Source of the DNA: Streptomyces barringtoniae | GTDB lineage: Bacteria; Actinomycetota; Actinomycetes; Streptomycetales; Streptomycetaceae | DNA length: 64,000 bases | Assembly: GCF_020819595.1 (NCBI RefSeq) | Contig: NZ_JAJHNP010000004.1 | Coordinates: 428,480 to 492,479, forward strand | Direction of reading: 5' to 3' | Shown here: in pieces, positions 44,739 to 53,238 of the stretch | How the letters are laid out: every line of letters starts with the position of its first letter | Position numbering within the stretch: position 1 is the first letter of the stretch | Position numbers and translations under genes: made by a program | Notes under the pieces: generated by a model | Database searches by the model: none | What the model was told of the DNA's origin: nothing | The model's input: the letters and a program-made list of their open reading frames with translations, nothing else

Positions 44739-45344
44739 ATGATCCTCGGGCGTTCTGAGCGCGGCAAGCCCCCGGTCGAGCCCGTCACGCTCAAGATCCT
44801 CGTGGCCGGCGGCTTCGGCGTGGGAAAGACGACCCTCGTCGGCGCGGTCAGCGAGATCAGGCCGCTGCGCACCGAGGAGCTGCTCACCGAGGCCGGCCGC
44901 CCGGTCGACGACACCAGCGGTGTGGAGGCCAAGCACACCACCACCGTGGCCATGGACTTCGGCCGTATCACCCTGCGCGAGGACCTGGTGCTGTACCTCT
45001 TCGGCACGCCCGGGCAGGAACGGTTCTGGTTCATGTGGGACGAGCTGTCCGAGGGCGCGCTCGGCGCCGTCGTCCTCGCCGACACACGGCGCCTGGAGGA
45101 CTGCTTCGCCGCCGTCGACTACTTCGAGCGGCGTGGCATTCCCTTCCTCGTCGGCGTCAACTGCTTCGAGGAGGCGGCCCGTTACCCGGCCGAGGCCGTC
45201 CGGCAGGCCCTCGACCTGGACGACGGCGTACCCGTCCTGCTGTGTGACGCGCGGGAGCGGGAATCGGTCAAGGAAGTGCTCATCGGAGTCGTCCGGCATG
45301 CGATGGAGTACGCCGCGAACCACCGCCAGCCCGCCCTGGGCTGA
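44739..45344 (+). CDS. cvnD: Small Ras-like GTPase (CvnD)
   Basis: This is a 201-residue protein with AGGAGAAG upstream. P-loop GGFGVGKTT (24-32), switch region DDTSGVEAKHTTTVAMDFGRI, and FGTPGQERFWFMWDELSEGALGAVVLADTRR replaces the canonical DxxG as in other CvnD/MglA-type GTPases. No membrane anchor is seen. It is the output GTPase of the conservon and its last gene; some conservons also carry a P450 gene, but none is present here. Confidence 0.95.
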   Translation: MILGRSERGKPPVEPVTLKILVAGGFGVGKTTLVGAVSEIRPLRTEELLTEAGRPVDDTSGVEAKHTTTVAMDFGRITLREDLVLYLFGTPGQERFWFMWDELSEGALGAVVLADTRRLEDCFAAVDYFERRGIPFLVGVNCFEEAARYPAEAVRQALDLDDGVPVLLCDARERESVKEVLIGVVRHAMEYAANHRQPALG

Positions 45345-45372
45345 CCCACGCCGCCCTCGGCAGGCCCACGGG

Positions 45373-45410
45373 CACGGCCCGTACCCCCGCCGACCGGGGT
45401 ACGGGCCGTG
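45373..45410. terminator. Terminator between cvnD and glpK
   Basis: A perfect 15-bp stem (45373-45387 with 45396-45410) and an 8-nt loop lie between two convergent operons. No U tract is present, but the stem is very stable. Confidence 0.8.
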
Positions 45411-45477
45411 GTCCGGTGAAGAGCCCTCACGCGTGCGTGCCGTGGGAAAAGCCCTCACTCGCGCGTGCCGCGCACGG

Positions 45478-47007
45478 TTACGCTCCGTCCTCCCTCGCGT
45501 CCTCCAGCCAGCCGAAGCTCTTCTCCACGGCCTTGCGCCAGTTGCGGTACTCGCGGTCGCGCACCGACGGCTCCATCGCCGGTGTCCACTCCGCGTCCCG
45601 CTGCCAGTGCGACTTCAGCTCGTCCAGGTCGTTCCACACGCCTGTCGCCAGACCGGCCGCGTAGGCGGCGCCGAGGCAGGTCGTCTCCGACACCCGTGGC
45701 CGGATGACCGGGACGCCGAGGACGTCCGCCTGGTGCTGCATGAGCAGGTTGTTCTTCGTCATGCCGCCGTCGACCTTCAGGGTGGTGATCCGCACGCCGG
45801 AGTCCTGGTACATGGCGTCCACGACCTCCCGGGTCTGCCAGCTCGTCGCCTCCAGCACCGCGCGCGCCAGATGGGCCTTGGTGACGTACCGGGTGAGGCC
45901 GGTGACGACACCTCGCGCGTCGGAACGCCAGTAGGGCGCGAACAGGCCGGAGAACGCGGGCACGATGTAGGCGCCGCCGTTGTCCTCGACGCTCGCCGCC
46001 AGTGTCTCGATCTCGTCGGCGGTGCGGATGATCCCGAGCTGGTCGCGGAACCACTGGACCAGCGCGCCCGTTATCGCTATGGACCCCTCCAGGCAGTACA
46101 CCGGCGCCTCCTCGCCGATCTTGTAGCCCATCGTCGTCAGCAGCCCGCTCTTGGACGGCACCGGCCGGTTGCCCGTGTTCAGCAGCAGGAAGCTGCCGGT
46201 GCCGTAGGTGTTCTTCGCGGTGCCCACGTCGTAGCAGGCCTGCCCGAACACGGCGGCCTGCTGGTCACCCAGAGCCGAGGCGACGGGCACACCGGCGAGC
46301 TGCCCGACCGCCGTGCCGTACACCTCGGCGGAGGACCGGATCTCGGGCAGCACCGCCTCGGGCACGTTCATGGCGGACAGGATGGCGGGATCCCACTGGA
46401 GCGTCTCCAGGTTCATCAGCATGGTGCGGCCGGCGTTCGTGACGTCGGTGACGTGCCGGCCGCCCTCGGTGCCGCCGGTGAGGTTCCAGATCAGCCAGGA
46501 GTCGATCGTCCCGAAGGCGATCTCGCCGCGTTCGGCCCGCTCCCTAAGGCCGGGCACATGGTCCAGCAGCCAGGCCGCCTTGGGCCCGGAGAAGTAGCTG
46601 GCCAGCGGCAGCCCGGTCTGTTCACGGAAGCGGTCCTGGCCGTCCGTGCCGCCCAGTTCGTTGCACAGGGCCGCGGTACGGGTGTCCTGCCAGACGATCG
46701 CGTTGTGCACCGGCTTGCCCGTGGCGCGGTCCCACAGGACGGTCGTCTCCCGCTGGTTGGTGATGCCGAGCGCGCTCAGCTGGTCGGCGCGCAGCCCCGC
46801 CTTGGCGAGCGCCCCGGCCACCACGGCCTGCACCTTGGACCAGATCTCGGTCGCGTCGTGTTCCACCCAGCCCGGCTTCGGGAAGATCTGGCGGTGCTCG
46901 CGCTGGTCCACGGCGACGATGGCTCCGCTGTGGTCGAAGACGATGCAGCGGCTGGATGTGGTGCCCTGGTCGATGGCGGCGACGTAGGTGTCGGCGGTGT
47001 CCGTCAT
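45478..47007 (-). CDS. glpK: Glycerol kinase
   Basis: This is a 509-residue enzyme phosphorylating glycerol to sn-glycerol-3-phosphate with ATP. The ATG at 47007 has AGGGGAC upstream. FGGY-family motifs are complete: [65 protein letters not shown] and [22 protein letters not shown]. It lies downstream of glpF (151 bp gap), so uptake and trapping are encoded together. No glycerol-3-phosphate dehydrogenase gene follows, unlike the gylCABX operon of S. coelicolor. Confidence 0.97.
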   Translation of the reverse strand: MTDTADTYVAAIDQGTTSSRCIVFDHSGAIVAVDQREHRQIFPKPGWVEHDATEIWSKVQAVVAGALAKAGLRADQLSALGITNQRETTVLWDRATGKPVHNAIVWQDTRTAALCNELGGTDGQDRFREQTGLPLASYFSGPKAAWLLDHVPGLRERAERGEIAFGTIDSWLIWNLTGGTEGGRHVTDVTNAGRTMLMNLETLQWDPAILSAMNVPEAVLPEIRSSAEVYGTAVGQLAGVPVASALGDQQAAVFGQACYDVGTAKNTYGTGSFLLLNTGNRPVPSKSGLLTTMGYKIGEEAPVYCLEGSIAITGALVQWFRDQLGIIRTADEIETLAASVEDNGGAYIVPAFSGLFAPYWRSDARGVVTGLTRYVTKAHLARAVLEATSWQTREVVDAMYQDSGVRITTLKVDGGMTKNNLLMQHQADVLGVPVIRPRVSETTCLGAAYAAGLATGVWNDLDELKSHWQRDAEWTPAMEPSVRDREYRNWRKAVEKSFGWLEDAREDGA

Positions 47008-47158
47008 GGCAGTCCCCTGGGTCGCTGGGTCGGGTCGCTGGTCAGAGGGGCGCGTGTGCGGTGGGAGGGCGGCGTACGGGCCGGGAGCGGGCATACGGGG
47101 CGAGGAGGCCCGCGGCGCGGACGCAGGCGTGTACGGGGTCGGTGGTGACGTTCGGGGA

Positions 47159-47908
47159 TCAGAAGGCCGCGTTGTAGATGGCGCCGGCGAGTACCCCGCC
47201 GATCAGCGGTCCGGCGACCGGGATCCAGGCGTAACCCCAGTCGGACGTGCCCTTGTTGGGGATCGGCAGGAAGGTGTGCACGATCCGCGGCCCGAGGTCG
47301 CGGGCCGGGTTGATGGCGTACCCGGTGGGGCCGCCGAGGGAGAGCCCGATGCCGACGACGAGCAGGGAGACGATCAGCACGGTGGTGCCGGACTCGCCGA
47401 GTCCCTTGGTCAGCCCGAACGCGAGGATCGGCAGCACGAGCGCGACGGTCGCGATGATCTCGGTGATGAGGTTGGCGACCGGGTTCCGGATCTCCGGGAT
47501 GGTCGAGAAGATGCCGAGCGTCGGAACCGGTTCGTCGGCCGTGCCCTCCGTCGTGCCCTCCTTGCGGACGTTGGCCTGGAACTGGGCGAGGTAGACGAGA
47601 TAGGCCAGTACGGCCCCGAGCATCGCGCCGACGAGCTGGCCCAGCAGATACACCCAGACCTTGCCCCACTTGCCGGTGTCGATGGCGATGCCGATGGTGA
47701 CCGCGGGGTTGAGCTGTCCGCCGGACAGCGGAGCGGCGGTGTACGCGCCCGCGAGCACGCCGAAGCCCCAGCCGAACGCGATGACGACCCAGCCCGAGGC
47801 CCGCGCCTTGGAGTATCTGAGAGTGACGGCGGCACAGACACCGGCACCGAAGAGGATCAGGATCGCGGTGCCGATCACTTCGCCGACGAAAATATGTCCA
47901 TTGCTCAT
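47159..47908 (-). CDS. glpF: Glycerol facilitator (aquaglyceroporin)
   Basis: This is a 249-residue MIP-family channel with six helices. The two pore motifs are [11 protein letters not shown] and [14 protein letters not shown]; the Asp after the second NPA-Arg is typical of glycerol-conducting members. The ATG at 47908 has AAGGGAG upstream. It is the first gene of the glpF-glpK unit. Two palindromes in the upstream region are candidate operators, possibly for an IclR-type GylR-like regulator encoded elsewhere. Confidence 0.95.
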   Translation of the reverse strand: MSNGHIFVGEVIGTAILILFGAGVCAAVTLRYSKARASGWVVIAFGWGFGVLAGAYTAAPLSGGQLNPAVTIGIAIDTGKWGKVWVYLLGQLVGAMLGAVLAYLVYLAQFQANVRKEGTTEGTADEPVPTLGIFSTIPEIRNPVANLITEIIATVALVLPILAFGLTKGLGESGTTVLIVSLLVVGIGLSLGGPTGYAINPARDLGPRIVHTFLPIPNKGTSDWGYAWIPVAGPLIGGVLAGAIYNAAF

Positions 47909-48287
47909 GGCGGCTCCCTTGGCGCCGGTGGGGGCGGTGAGCCCCGGCCCTCCGTGCAGGAACGTTCCGTTGGCGTCTTCAGCCGTAGGCAGGGAGCCCC
48001 GCGCCCCGCCCGGCGTTCGTGACGAACGTGCCGTTGCAGCCGTATCGCCGAAGAGGGACGAGTTGTGGAGCAGGACAGACCCGTGGCGCAGTGCCTGATA
48101 ACGCCGAGAATGTACGGCGATGTCGGCTGACACCGGGAAGTGTTCACCGGCGTCCCGGGGGCGTCAAGGTTGCCGACGGCGACGGTGACGGCGACTCGCC
48201 CTGCGGCCCGGTGGCGACGGCGCCGGCAACCCACACGACGCCCAGGTCACCGCGCCGGAGCCCGACCCAGGTGTGCGGGAAGGACGT
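47909..48287. other. Intergenic region upstream of glpF, 379 bp
   Basis: This carries the glpF promoter and two palindromes: GGAACGTTCC (47959-47968) and the 15-bp dyad at 48014-48028. The part nearer the EAL/GGDEF gene shows nothing recognisable. Confidence 0.5.
48014..48028. promoter_or_regulatory. Perfect dyad upstream of glpF, possible glycerol-regulator operator
   Basis: CGTTCGT-G-ACGAACG lies 106-120 bp upstream of the glpF ATG. A related half-site GAACG also forms GGAACGTTCC at 47959-47968. IclR-type regulators bind such dyads, but the cognate protein is not in this window. Confidence 0.5.
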
Positions 48288-49934
48288 TCACCGCCCCGGC
48301 TCGGCCGTCGCGTACCCGGCCTGCGCCACCGCCCCGGTGCCGCGCCGGACCTCGTGGCCGGGCAGCCCGGCCCGTCCGAGCACCCAGCTCGCACCGCGCA
48401 GCGCCTTGGCCGCCTGCTTCAGCGGAGCGAGCTGCGCGGCGGCCTGACGGTGGTCGCCCACGCTTCCCGGCGCGCACACCACGGTCGCGAGGGAGAGCGT
48501 GACCGGCCGGTCTCCCGCCGACCAGGGCGCGTCGAGCACCGCCGCGACCAACGGGTCGAGCGCCTCCTCCTCGGCCAGCACCAGGAAGTCGTCCCCGCCG
48601 ATGTGCCCCACGCGCGCGTTCCCCGAGACCGCCTGCTGCAGCGCCCGCCCCACCGAGCGGATCAGCTCGTCGCCCATGGCGAACCCGGCACTGTCGTTGA
48701 CCTGCTTGAAGTGGTCGATGTCCAGCCAGCTGAGGGCGAACGTCCGGCCGTCCGCGATCCACCGGTCCACCTCGCCTGTGATCGCGTCCGAACCGGGCAG
48801 CCGGGTCAGCGGATTGAGCCCGGCGGCCTCCTCGACGCGGCTCTCGGCCAGGGCCCGCACCAGGTCCGCGAGCCGTACGACGCCGACGCACCGGCCGTAC
48901 CGGTCGACCACCGCGACATCGTCGGAGGTGCGGTCCCGGCCGCCGACCGCGACGACGTCCAGCACCTCCCATGCGGTGGCGTCGACCCCGACCGTACGGG
49001 GCGCGTCCCCCAGCTTGAAGGCCGGCCGGTCGGCGTACAGGGCGTGCCCGTAGCGGCCGGACATCGTCAGCAGGAACCGTGAGCGGTGCACCGAGCGCAC
49101 GGGCCTGCCCACCTGGTCCACCAGCAGCACACCGGACACGTCCGGCGATCCTGTCAGCAGCCCCCGCACCTGCCCCGCCGAGGCGGTCACCGGCAGTACG
49201 GCGGCCGGGCGCACGAACTCCCGTACCGACGGCCCGGACCGGGGCACACCGACGGTGCCGGGGGTGCGGGGCGGAACGTATACGTCCGCGGCGGGGATCC
49301 GGGCCGGCGGCGCGAACAGCTCGCCCTGGCCCAGCTGCGCCCCGGCCGACAGCGCCGCCGCGTATTGCAGCTCGGTCTCCACCCCCTCCACCGCGACCAG
49401 GGCGCCCAGCACCTCGCACAGGGTCCGCATCGCCCGCACCGCGGCCGGCCGGGACAGCAGCGAGGCATCGAGTTTGACCAGGTCGGGGGAGAGGTCGGTG
49501 AGCAGCCGGAGCGGTACGTCGCCGTCCCCGATGCCGTCCGCGCTGATCTTGAAGCCCTGTTCGCGCAGTGCGGCCACGGCCTCCAGCAGAGCCCGTTGCG
49601 GCACGTGCGTGTAGGGCGGGACCACGTCCAGAGTCACCTCCCAGGGCAGGCGTCCGGCCGCGCGCACGGCGTCGTGCAGCGGGGTCAGACCGCCGAGGTC
49701 GGCGAGGGTGGCCGCGAACACGTTCAGATGCAGCGGCAGCAGGGTTTCCTTGTGCGTCGCGGCGCGGAGCGCCAACACCGTGAGTCTTCCGTCGAGTTCG
49801 GGGTCTCGGCGGGCCTCGGCCAGGATGTCACCGGTCTCCGGGCGGGCGAGTGTCTCCAGTGCGGTGACCGCGCCCGTCCTCAGGTTGACCACCGGCTGGA
49901 AGGCGAAGCGGAGAGTGTCCGTCCAGGAGTGCAC
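48288..49934 (-). CDS. EAL-CBS-GGDEF protein with degenerate catalytic motifs
   Basis: This is a 548-residue soluble protein with a GTG start and no obvious Shine-Dalgarno. The EAL domain (about 1-215) has ETL in place of EAL and lacks the second Asp of the DDFGTG motif (ADGIGDG), though LVKLD and VEGVETE remain. Tandem CBS modules span about 240-370. The C-terminal GGDEF domain (about 385-510) has WLDIDHFKQVNDSAGFAMGDELI and GGDDF instead of GG(D/E)EF, with no RxxD inhibitory site. It may be a c-di-GMP-binding effector or inactive enzyme pair gated by nucleotide binding at the CBS domains. No membrane segment is seen. Confidence 0.85.
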   Translation of the reverse strand: MHSWTDTLRFAFQPVVNLRTGAVTALETLARPETGDILAEARRDPELDGRLTVLALRAATHKETLLPLHLNVFAATLADLGGLTPLHDAVRAAGRLPWEVTLDVVPPYTHVPQRALLEAVAALREQGFKISADGIGDGDVPLRLLTDLSPDLVKLDASLLSRPAAVRAMRTLCEVLGALVAVEGVETELQYAAALSAGAQLGQGELFAPPARIPAADVYVPPRTPGTVGVPRSGPSVREFVRPAAVLPVTASAGQVRGLLTGSPDVSGVLLVDQVGRPVRSVHRSRFLLTMSGRYGHALYADRPAFKLGDAPRTVGVDATAWEVLDVVAVGGRDRTSDDVAVVDRYGRCVGVVRLADLVRALAESRVEEAAGLNPLTRLPGSDAITGEVDRWIADGRTFALSWLDIDHFKQVNDSAGFAMGDELIRSVGRALQQAVSGNARVGHIGGDDFLVLAEEEALDPLVAAVLDAPWSAGDRPVTLSLATVVCAPGSVGDHRQAAAQLAPLKQAAKALRGASWVLGRAGLPGHEVRRGTGAVAQAGYATAEPGR

Positions 49935-50067
49935 GGGAGCATGATTTCGCTGCCCGCGTGCGCCCAGGGGCAGTTCATGAGACGTTCACGCAGGATTCCG
50001 GGGTGGTCACACAGCGTGGAAAACCTCTGAGGTCTCTGGTGTCACACCCCGCTCTCCTCCGATGCTG

Positions 50068-51252
50068 TCACCTCACCGCGATCACCGACGATCCGTGCCC
50101 GAAGAGTCCCTGGTTGGCGGATATCCCCACGCGTGCCCCGGTGATCTGCCGGTCGCCGGCCGTGCCTCTCAACTGCCAGGTCAGCTCGCAGACCTGGGCG
50201 ATCGCCTGGGCCGGCACCGCCTCCCCGAACGAGGCGAGCCCGCCGCTGGCGTTGACGGGTATACGGCCGCCCGGGGCCGTCGCGCCCTCCCGCAGCAGCT
50301 TCGCCCCCTCTCCCTCGCCGCACAGCCCCAGGTCCTCGTACCACTGCAGCTCCAGCGCGGTGGACAGGTCGTAGACCTCGGCCAGGGACAGGTCGCCGGG
50401 GCCGGCGCCGGCCTCCTCGTAGGCGGCCCGGGCTATGGAAGCCCGGAAGGTCTCATCGGGGGCGCCCACCGCGACGGCGGAGTCCGTGGCGATGTCCGGC
50501 AGGTCCAGCACCGTGTTCGGGAAGCGCGGGGTCACCGTCGACACCGCCCGGATCCGCACCGGCCGGGTCACGCCGCGCCGGTGCGCGAACTCCATGCTGG
50601 AGAGCACCAGGGCCGCCCCGCCGTCGGAGGTGGCGCAGATGTCGAGCAGCCGCAGCGGATCGGCGACCACCGCGGACGCGGCGACCTCCTCGGCGGTGAC
50701 CCGCTTGCGGTAGCGGGCGTACGGGTTGAGCGCGCCCATGGCGGCGTTCTTCACCTTGACCAGTGCGAAGTCCTCCGGCGTGTCCCCGTGCACCGCCATC
50801 CGCCGCCGCGCGTACAGCCCGAAGTACGCCGGGTTGCTCGCCCCCAGGACGCGGAACCGCAGCCAGTCCGGATCGTCCGGCCGGTCGCCGCCCGCCGGCC
50901 GGAAGAAGCCCTTGGGCGCAGCGTCCGCCCCCACCACGAGCACGGCGTCCGCGAGCCCGGCGAGTATCTGGGCCCGGGCCGTGGCGATCGCCTGCGCTCC
51001 GGAGGCGCACGCCGCGTACACGCTGGCGACCCTGGCCCCCTGCCAGCCCAGGGCCTTGGCGAAGGTCGCTCCCGCCACATACCCGGGATACCCGCCACGC
51101 ACCGTGTCCGCTCCCACGACCGAGCCGACCTCGCGCCAGTCCACACCGGCGTCCGCGAGCGCCGCGCGGGCCGCCGCCGTGCCGTACTCCACGAAGGAGC
51201 GGCCCCACTTGCCCCATGGGTGCATGCCCGCGCCGAGCACCGCCACGTCCAT
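50068..51252 (-). CDS. Thiolase-fold lipid-transfer protein / acetyl-CoA acetyltransferase-like
   Basis: This is a 394-residue protein beginning MDVAVLGAGMHPWGKWGRSF. The catalytic Cys is in SVYAACASGAQAIATA, and VNASGGLASFGEAVPAQAIAQ and ANQGLFGHGSS are the C-terminal thiolase motifs. The family (SCPx/lipid-transfer-type thiolase) acts in side-chain or aromatic acyl-CoA thiolysis. It starts 2 bp after the DUF35 gene stop. Thiolase-DUF35 pairs usually form a heteromeric enzyme, so both should be needed for activity. Substrate unknown. Confidence 0.9.
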   Translation of the reverse strand: MDVAVLGAGMHPWGKWGRSFVEYGTAAARAALADAGVDWREVGSVVGADTVRGGYPGYVAGATFAKALGWQGARVASVYAACASGAQAIATARAQILAGLADAVLVVGADAAPKGFFRPAGGDRPDDPDWLRFRVLGASNPAYFGLYARRRMAVHGDTPEDFALVKVKNAAMGALNPYARYRKRVTAEEVAASAVVADPLRLLDICATSDGGAALVLSSMEFAHRRGVTRPVRIRAVSTVTPRFPNTVLDLPDIATDSAVAVGAPDETFRASIARAAYEEAGAGPGDLSLAEVYDLSTALELQWYEDLGLCGEGEGAKLLREGATAPGGRIPVNASGGLASFGEAVPAQAIAQVCELTWQLRGTAGDRQITGARVGISANQGLFGHGSSVIAVR

Positions 51253-51254
51253 CG

Positions 51255-51701
51255 TCACGCCCTCACCCCCGTCGGCCGCCAGTGCCAGGTCGTCCAGGCC
51301 GTCTCCGCGTCCTCGTGCAGTACTCCGGGGACGACCTCCACCTCCATGCCCACCGTCAGATCGGCGACGGTGACCCCGGGAGCCGCCTGTCCGAGCACCA
51401 CGATCCGCTCGGCCTCCAGCTCCACCGCGATCAACGCGTAGGGCTCCCACGGAAGTTCCCGGTCGCTCACATAGGGTGACGGCGGACGGTATCGGCTGTC
51501 CGTGTACGACCAGACACGCCCGCTTCGTGACAGGGGCACCTCCTCCAGTGAGCCGCCGTCGCAGTGGGGGTTGCGGCAGTGGACGTCCTCGCGCGGGAAG
51601 AAGACCGTGGCGCAGGACGAGCAGCGGGTGCCCAGAAGCCGGAAGCCGTCTCCCTCGCCGGCGAACCATCCGTCGACCACGGGTGTGCGTGTGTGCGGCA
51701 A
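51255..51701 (-). CDS. DUF35 OB-fold acyl-CoA-associated zinc-ribbon protein
   Basis: This is a 148-residue protein. The N-terminal zinc ribbon uses Cys27, Cys30, Cys42 and Cys47 (CSSC and CRNPHC), followed by an OB fold (GRVWSYTDSRYR, PYALIAVELEAERIVVLGQ). DUF35 proteins partner with thiolases and bind the CoA substrate. It is tightly linked to the thiolase gene downstream. Confidence 0.92.
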   Translation of the reverse strand: MPHTRTPVVDGWFAGEGDGFRLLGTRCSSCATVFFPREDVHCRNPHCDGGSLEEVPLSRSGRVWSYTDSRYRPPSPYVSDRELPWEPYALIAVELEAERIVVLGQAAPGVTVADLTVGMEVEVVPGVLHEDAETAWTTWHWRPTGVRA

Positions 51702-51835
51702 GGGTTCCTCCCCGACAAGTTTTCTGACGAAGCGTCAGGAGTGTGGCATGGGCACCGGGAAATGGGCAGGGCATCCGAGGGAATCGCATCCGATCGCTTT
51801 CCGGCCGGAACGCGAACCTGATAGATGCAGGAGAC

Positions 51836-52645
51836 ATGACACGACTCACCGGTGCAGTCCGCGGTCTCGTCACCGCCTTCGCCGCCCTGCTGGCCGTGAC
51901 CACCGCCCCCGCGACCGCCGGGGCGACGACGGAGCCCAAGGCGCCGAAGGACTTCGTGGCCCTGAGAACCGTGGATCCGACGATCATCCAGGAGATGCGC
52001 TACTTCACCCCGCACAACTTCGTCGGCGAGCGCATCGACGGCTACGAGCAGCCGATGTGCATCCTGACCCGCCCCGCCGCCGAAGCCCTCCACAAGGCGC
52101 AGCTCACCCTGCTGCGCAAGGGCTACACCCTCAAGGTGTACGACTGCTACCGGCCGCAGCGGGCCGTGAACCACTTCGTCCGCTGGGCCAAGGACCTCGA
52201 CGACCAGTCGATGAAGGGCGAGTTCTACCCGAACGTCGACAAGACCCGTCTGTTCGCCGACGGTTACATCGCCGAGAAATCCGGCCACAGCCGCGGCTCG
52301 ACCATGGACCTCACCATCGTGAAGCTCCCCGCAAGGCCGACCCGGCCCTACCACCCCGGTCAGCCGCTGGTGCCCTGCTTCGCACCCAAGGATGAGCGTT
52401 TCCCCGACAACTCCGTCGACATGGGCACCGGATTCGACTGCTTCGACACCCTCGCCCACACGCTCGACCCGCGCATCCAGGGCGAACAGCGAGCCAACCG
52501 CCTGCTCCTCAAGAACACCCTGGAGAGCCTCGGATTCGTGAACCTCGCCGAGGAGTGGTGGCACTACACGTACAAGCCCGAGCCCTACCCGGACACCTAT
52601 TTCGACTTCCCCGTGTCCTCGAAGTCGCTCATCGGCGACCATTGA
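51836..52645 (+). CDS. Secreted VanX-like D-Ala-D-Ala dipeptidase
   Basis: This is a 269-residue protein with a cleavable signal (residues 1-30, MTRLTGAVRGLVTAFAALLA, ending TAGA). Zinc ligands fit VanX: SGHSRGSTMDLT gives His151 and Asp158, and EEWWH gives catalytic Glu240 and His243. AGGAG lies only 2-3 bases before the ATG, which is tight. Unlike cytoplasmic VanX of glycopeptide-resistance clusters, the signal places it outside the cell, so it more likely trims wall-derived D-Ala-D-Ala. No vanH, vanA or vanRS lies nearby. Confidence 0.9.
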   Translation: MTRLTGAVRGLVTAFAALLAVTTAPATAGATTEPKAPKDFVALRTVDPTIIQEMRYFTPHNFVGERIDGYEQPMCILTRPAAEALHKAQLTLLRKGYTLKVYDCYRPQRAVNHFVRWAKDLDDQSMKGEFYPNVDKTRLFADGYIAEKSGHSRGSTMDLTIVKLPARPTRPYHPGQPLVPCFAPKDERFPDNSVDMGTGFDCFDTLAHTLDPRIQGEQRANRLLLKNTLESLGFVNLAEEWWHYTYKPEPYPDTYFDFPVSSKSLIGDH

Positions 52646-52691
52646 GCAACCTCCGGAAGATGTCCCTCCTCTGATCGGATACAGTCCGCGC

Positions 52692-53228
52692 GTGTCCGAA
52701 ACTCAGCACTCAACTGACAACTCCGCACCGGATTCCCACTGTTCGAGTTGCGGAGCGCCCTATGGAGAGGGCGTTTCCGGCTGGCCGCGCACCTGCCCGT
52801 CGTGCCGGACCGTCGCCTACCGCAATCCGCTGCCGGTCGCGATCGCGCTCCAGCCCGTGTACGACACCAAGGGCACGGCCCTGGTCGTCATCACCCGGAC
52901 CGTCGCCCCCGCGCGCGGGGGCACGGCACTGCCCGGCGGCTACATCGACGACCGGGAGGACTGGAAGCAGGCCGTCGTACGCGAGCTCAAGGAGGAGACC
53001 GGCATCGACGCGGCCGCGCGGGACGTACGGCTCGTGGACGCCATGAGCTCGCCCGACGGTCACCTGCTGCTGTTCGGACTCCTCCCGGAGCGCCCGGCGG
53101 AAGGGCTCCCACCCGCCGACCGCACGGACGAGACCGAGGGCTGGCGGCTGCTGCGCCGTCCCGAGGAGCTCGCCTTCCCACTGCACACCGTCGCCGTACG
53201 GGCCTGGTTCGAGGGCCGGTACGTCTGA
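52692..53228 (+). CDS. NUDIX hydrolase with an N-terminal zinc ribbon
   Basis: This is a 178-residue protein. The ribbon uses Cys17, Cys20, Cys35 and Cys38, then comes a perfect Nudix box at residues 82-104 (GGYIDDRED, VVRELKEETGI). Zinc-ribbon Nudix proteins resemble NudC/NADH pyrophosphatases in layout, but the usual NudC specificity motif is absent. The GTG start lacks a Shine-Dalgarno; TACAGT sits 6 bp before it, suggesting a leaderless mRNA. It converges on the GH31 gene. Confidence 0.93.
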   Translation: MSETQHSTDNSAPDSHCSSCGAPYGEGVSGWPRTCPSCRTVAYRNPLPVAIALQPVYDTKGTALVVITRTVAPARGGTALPGGYIDDREDWKQAVVRELKEETGIDAAARDVRLVDAMSSPDGHLLLFGLLPERPAEGLPPADRTDETEGWRLLRRPEELAFPLHTVAVRAWFEGRYV

Positions 53229-53238
53229 GCGGCGCGGC

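Noticed and set aside
51836..52645. Glycopeptide-resistance cluster
   Set aside because: Only a VanX-like gene is present, with a secretion signal and no vanHA or vanRS.
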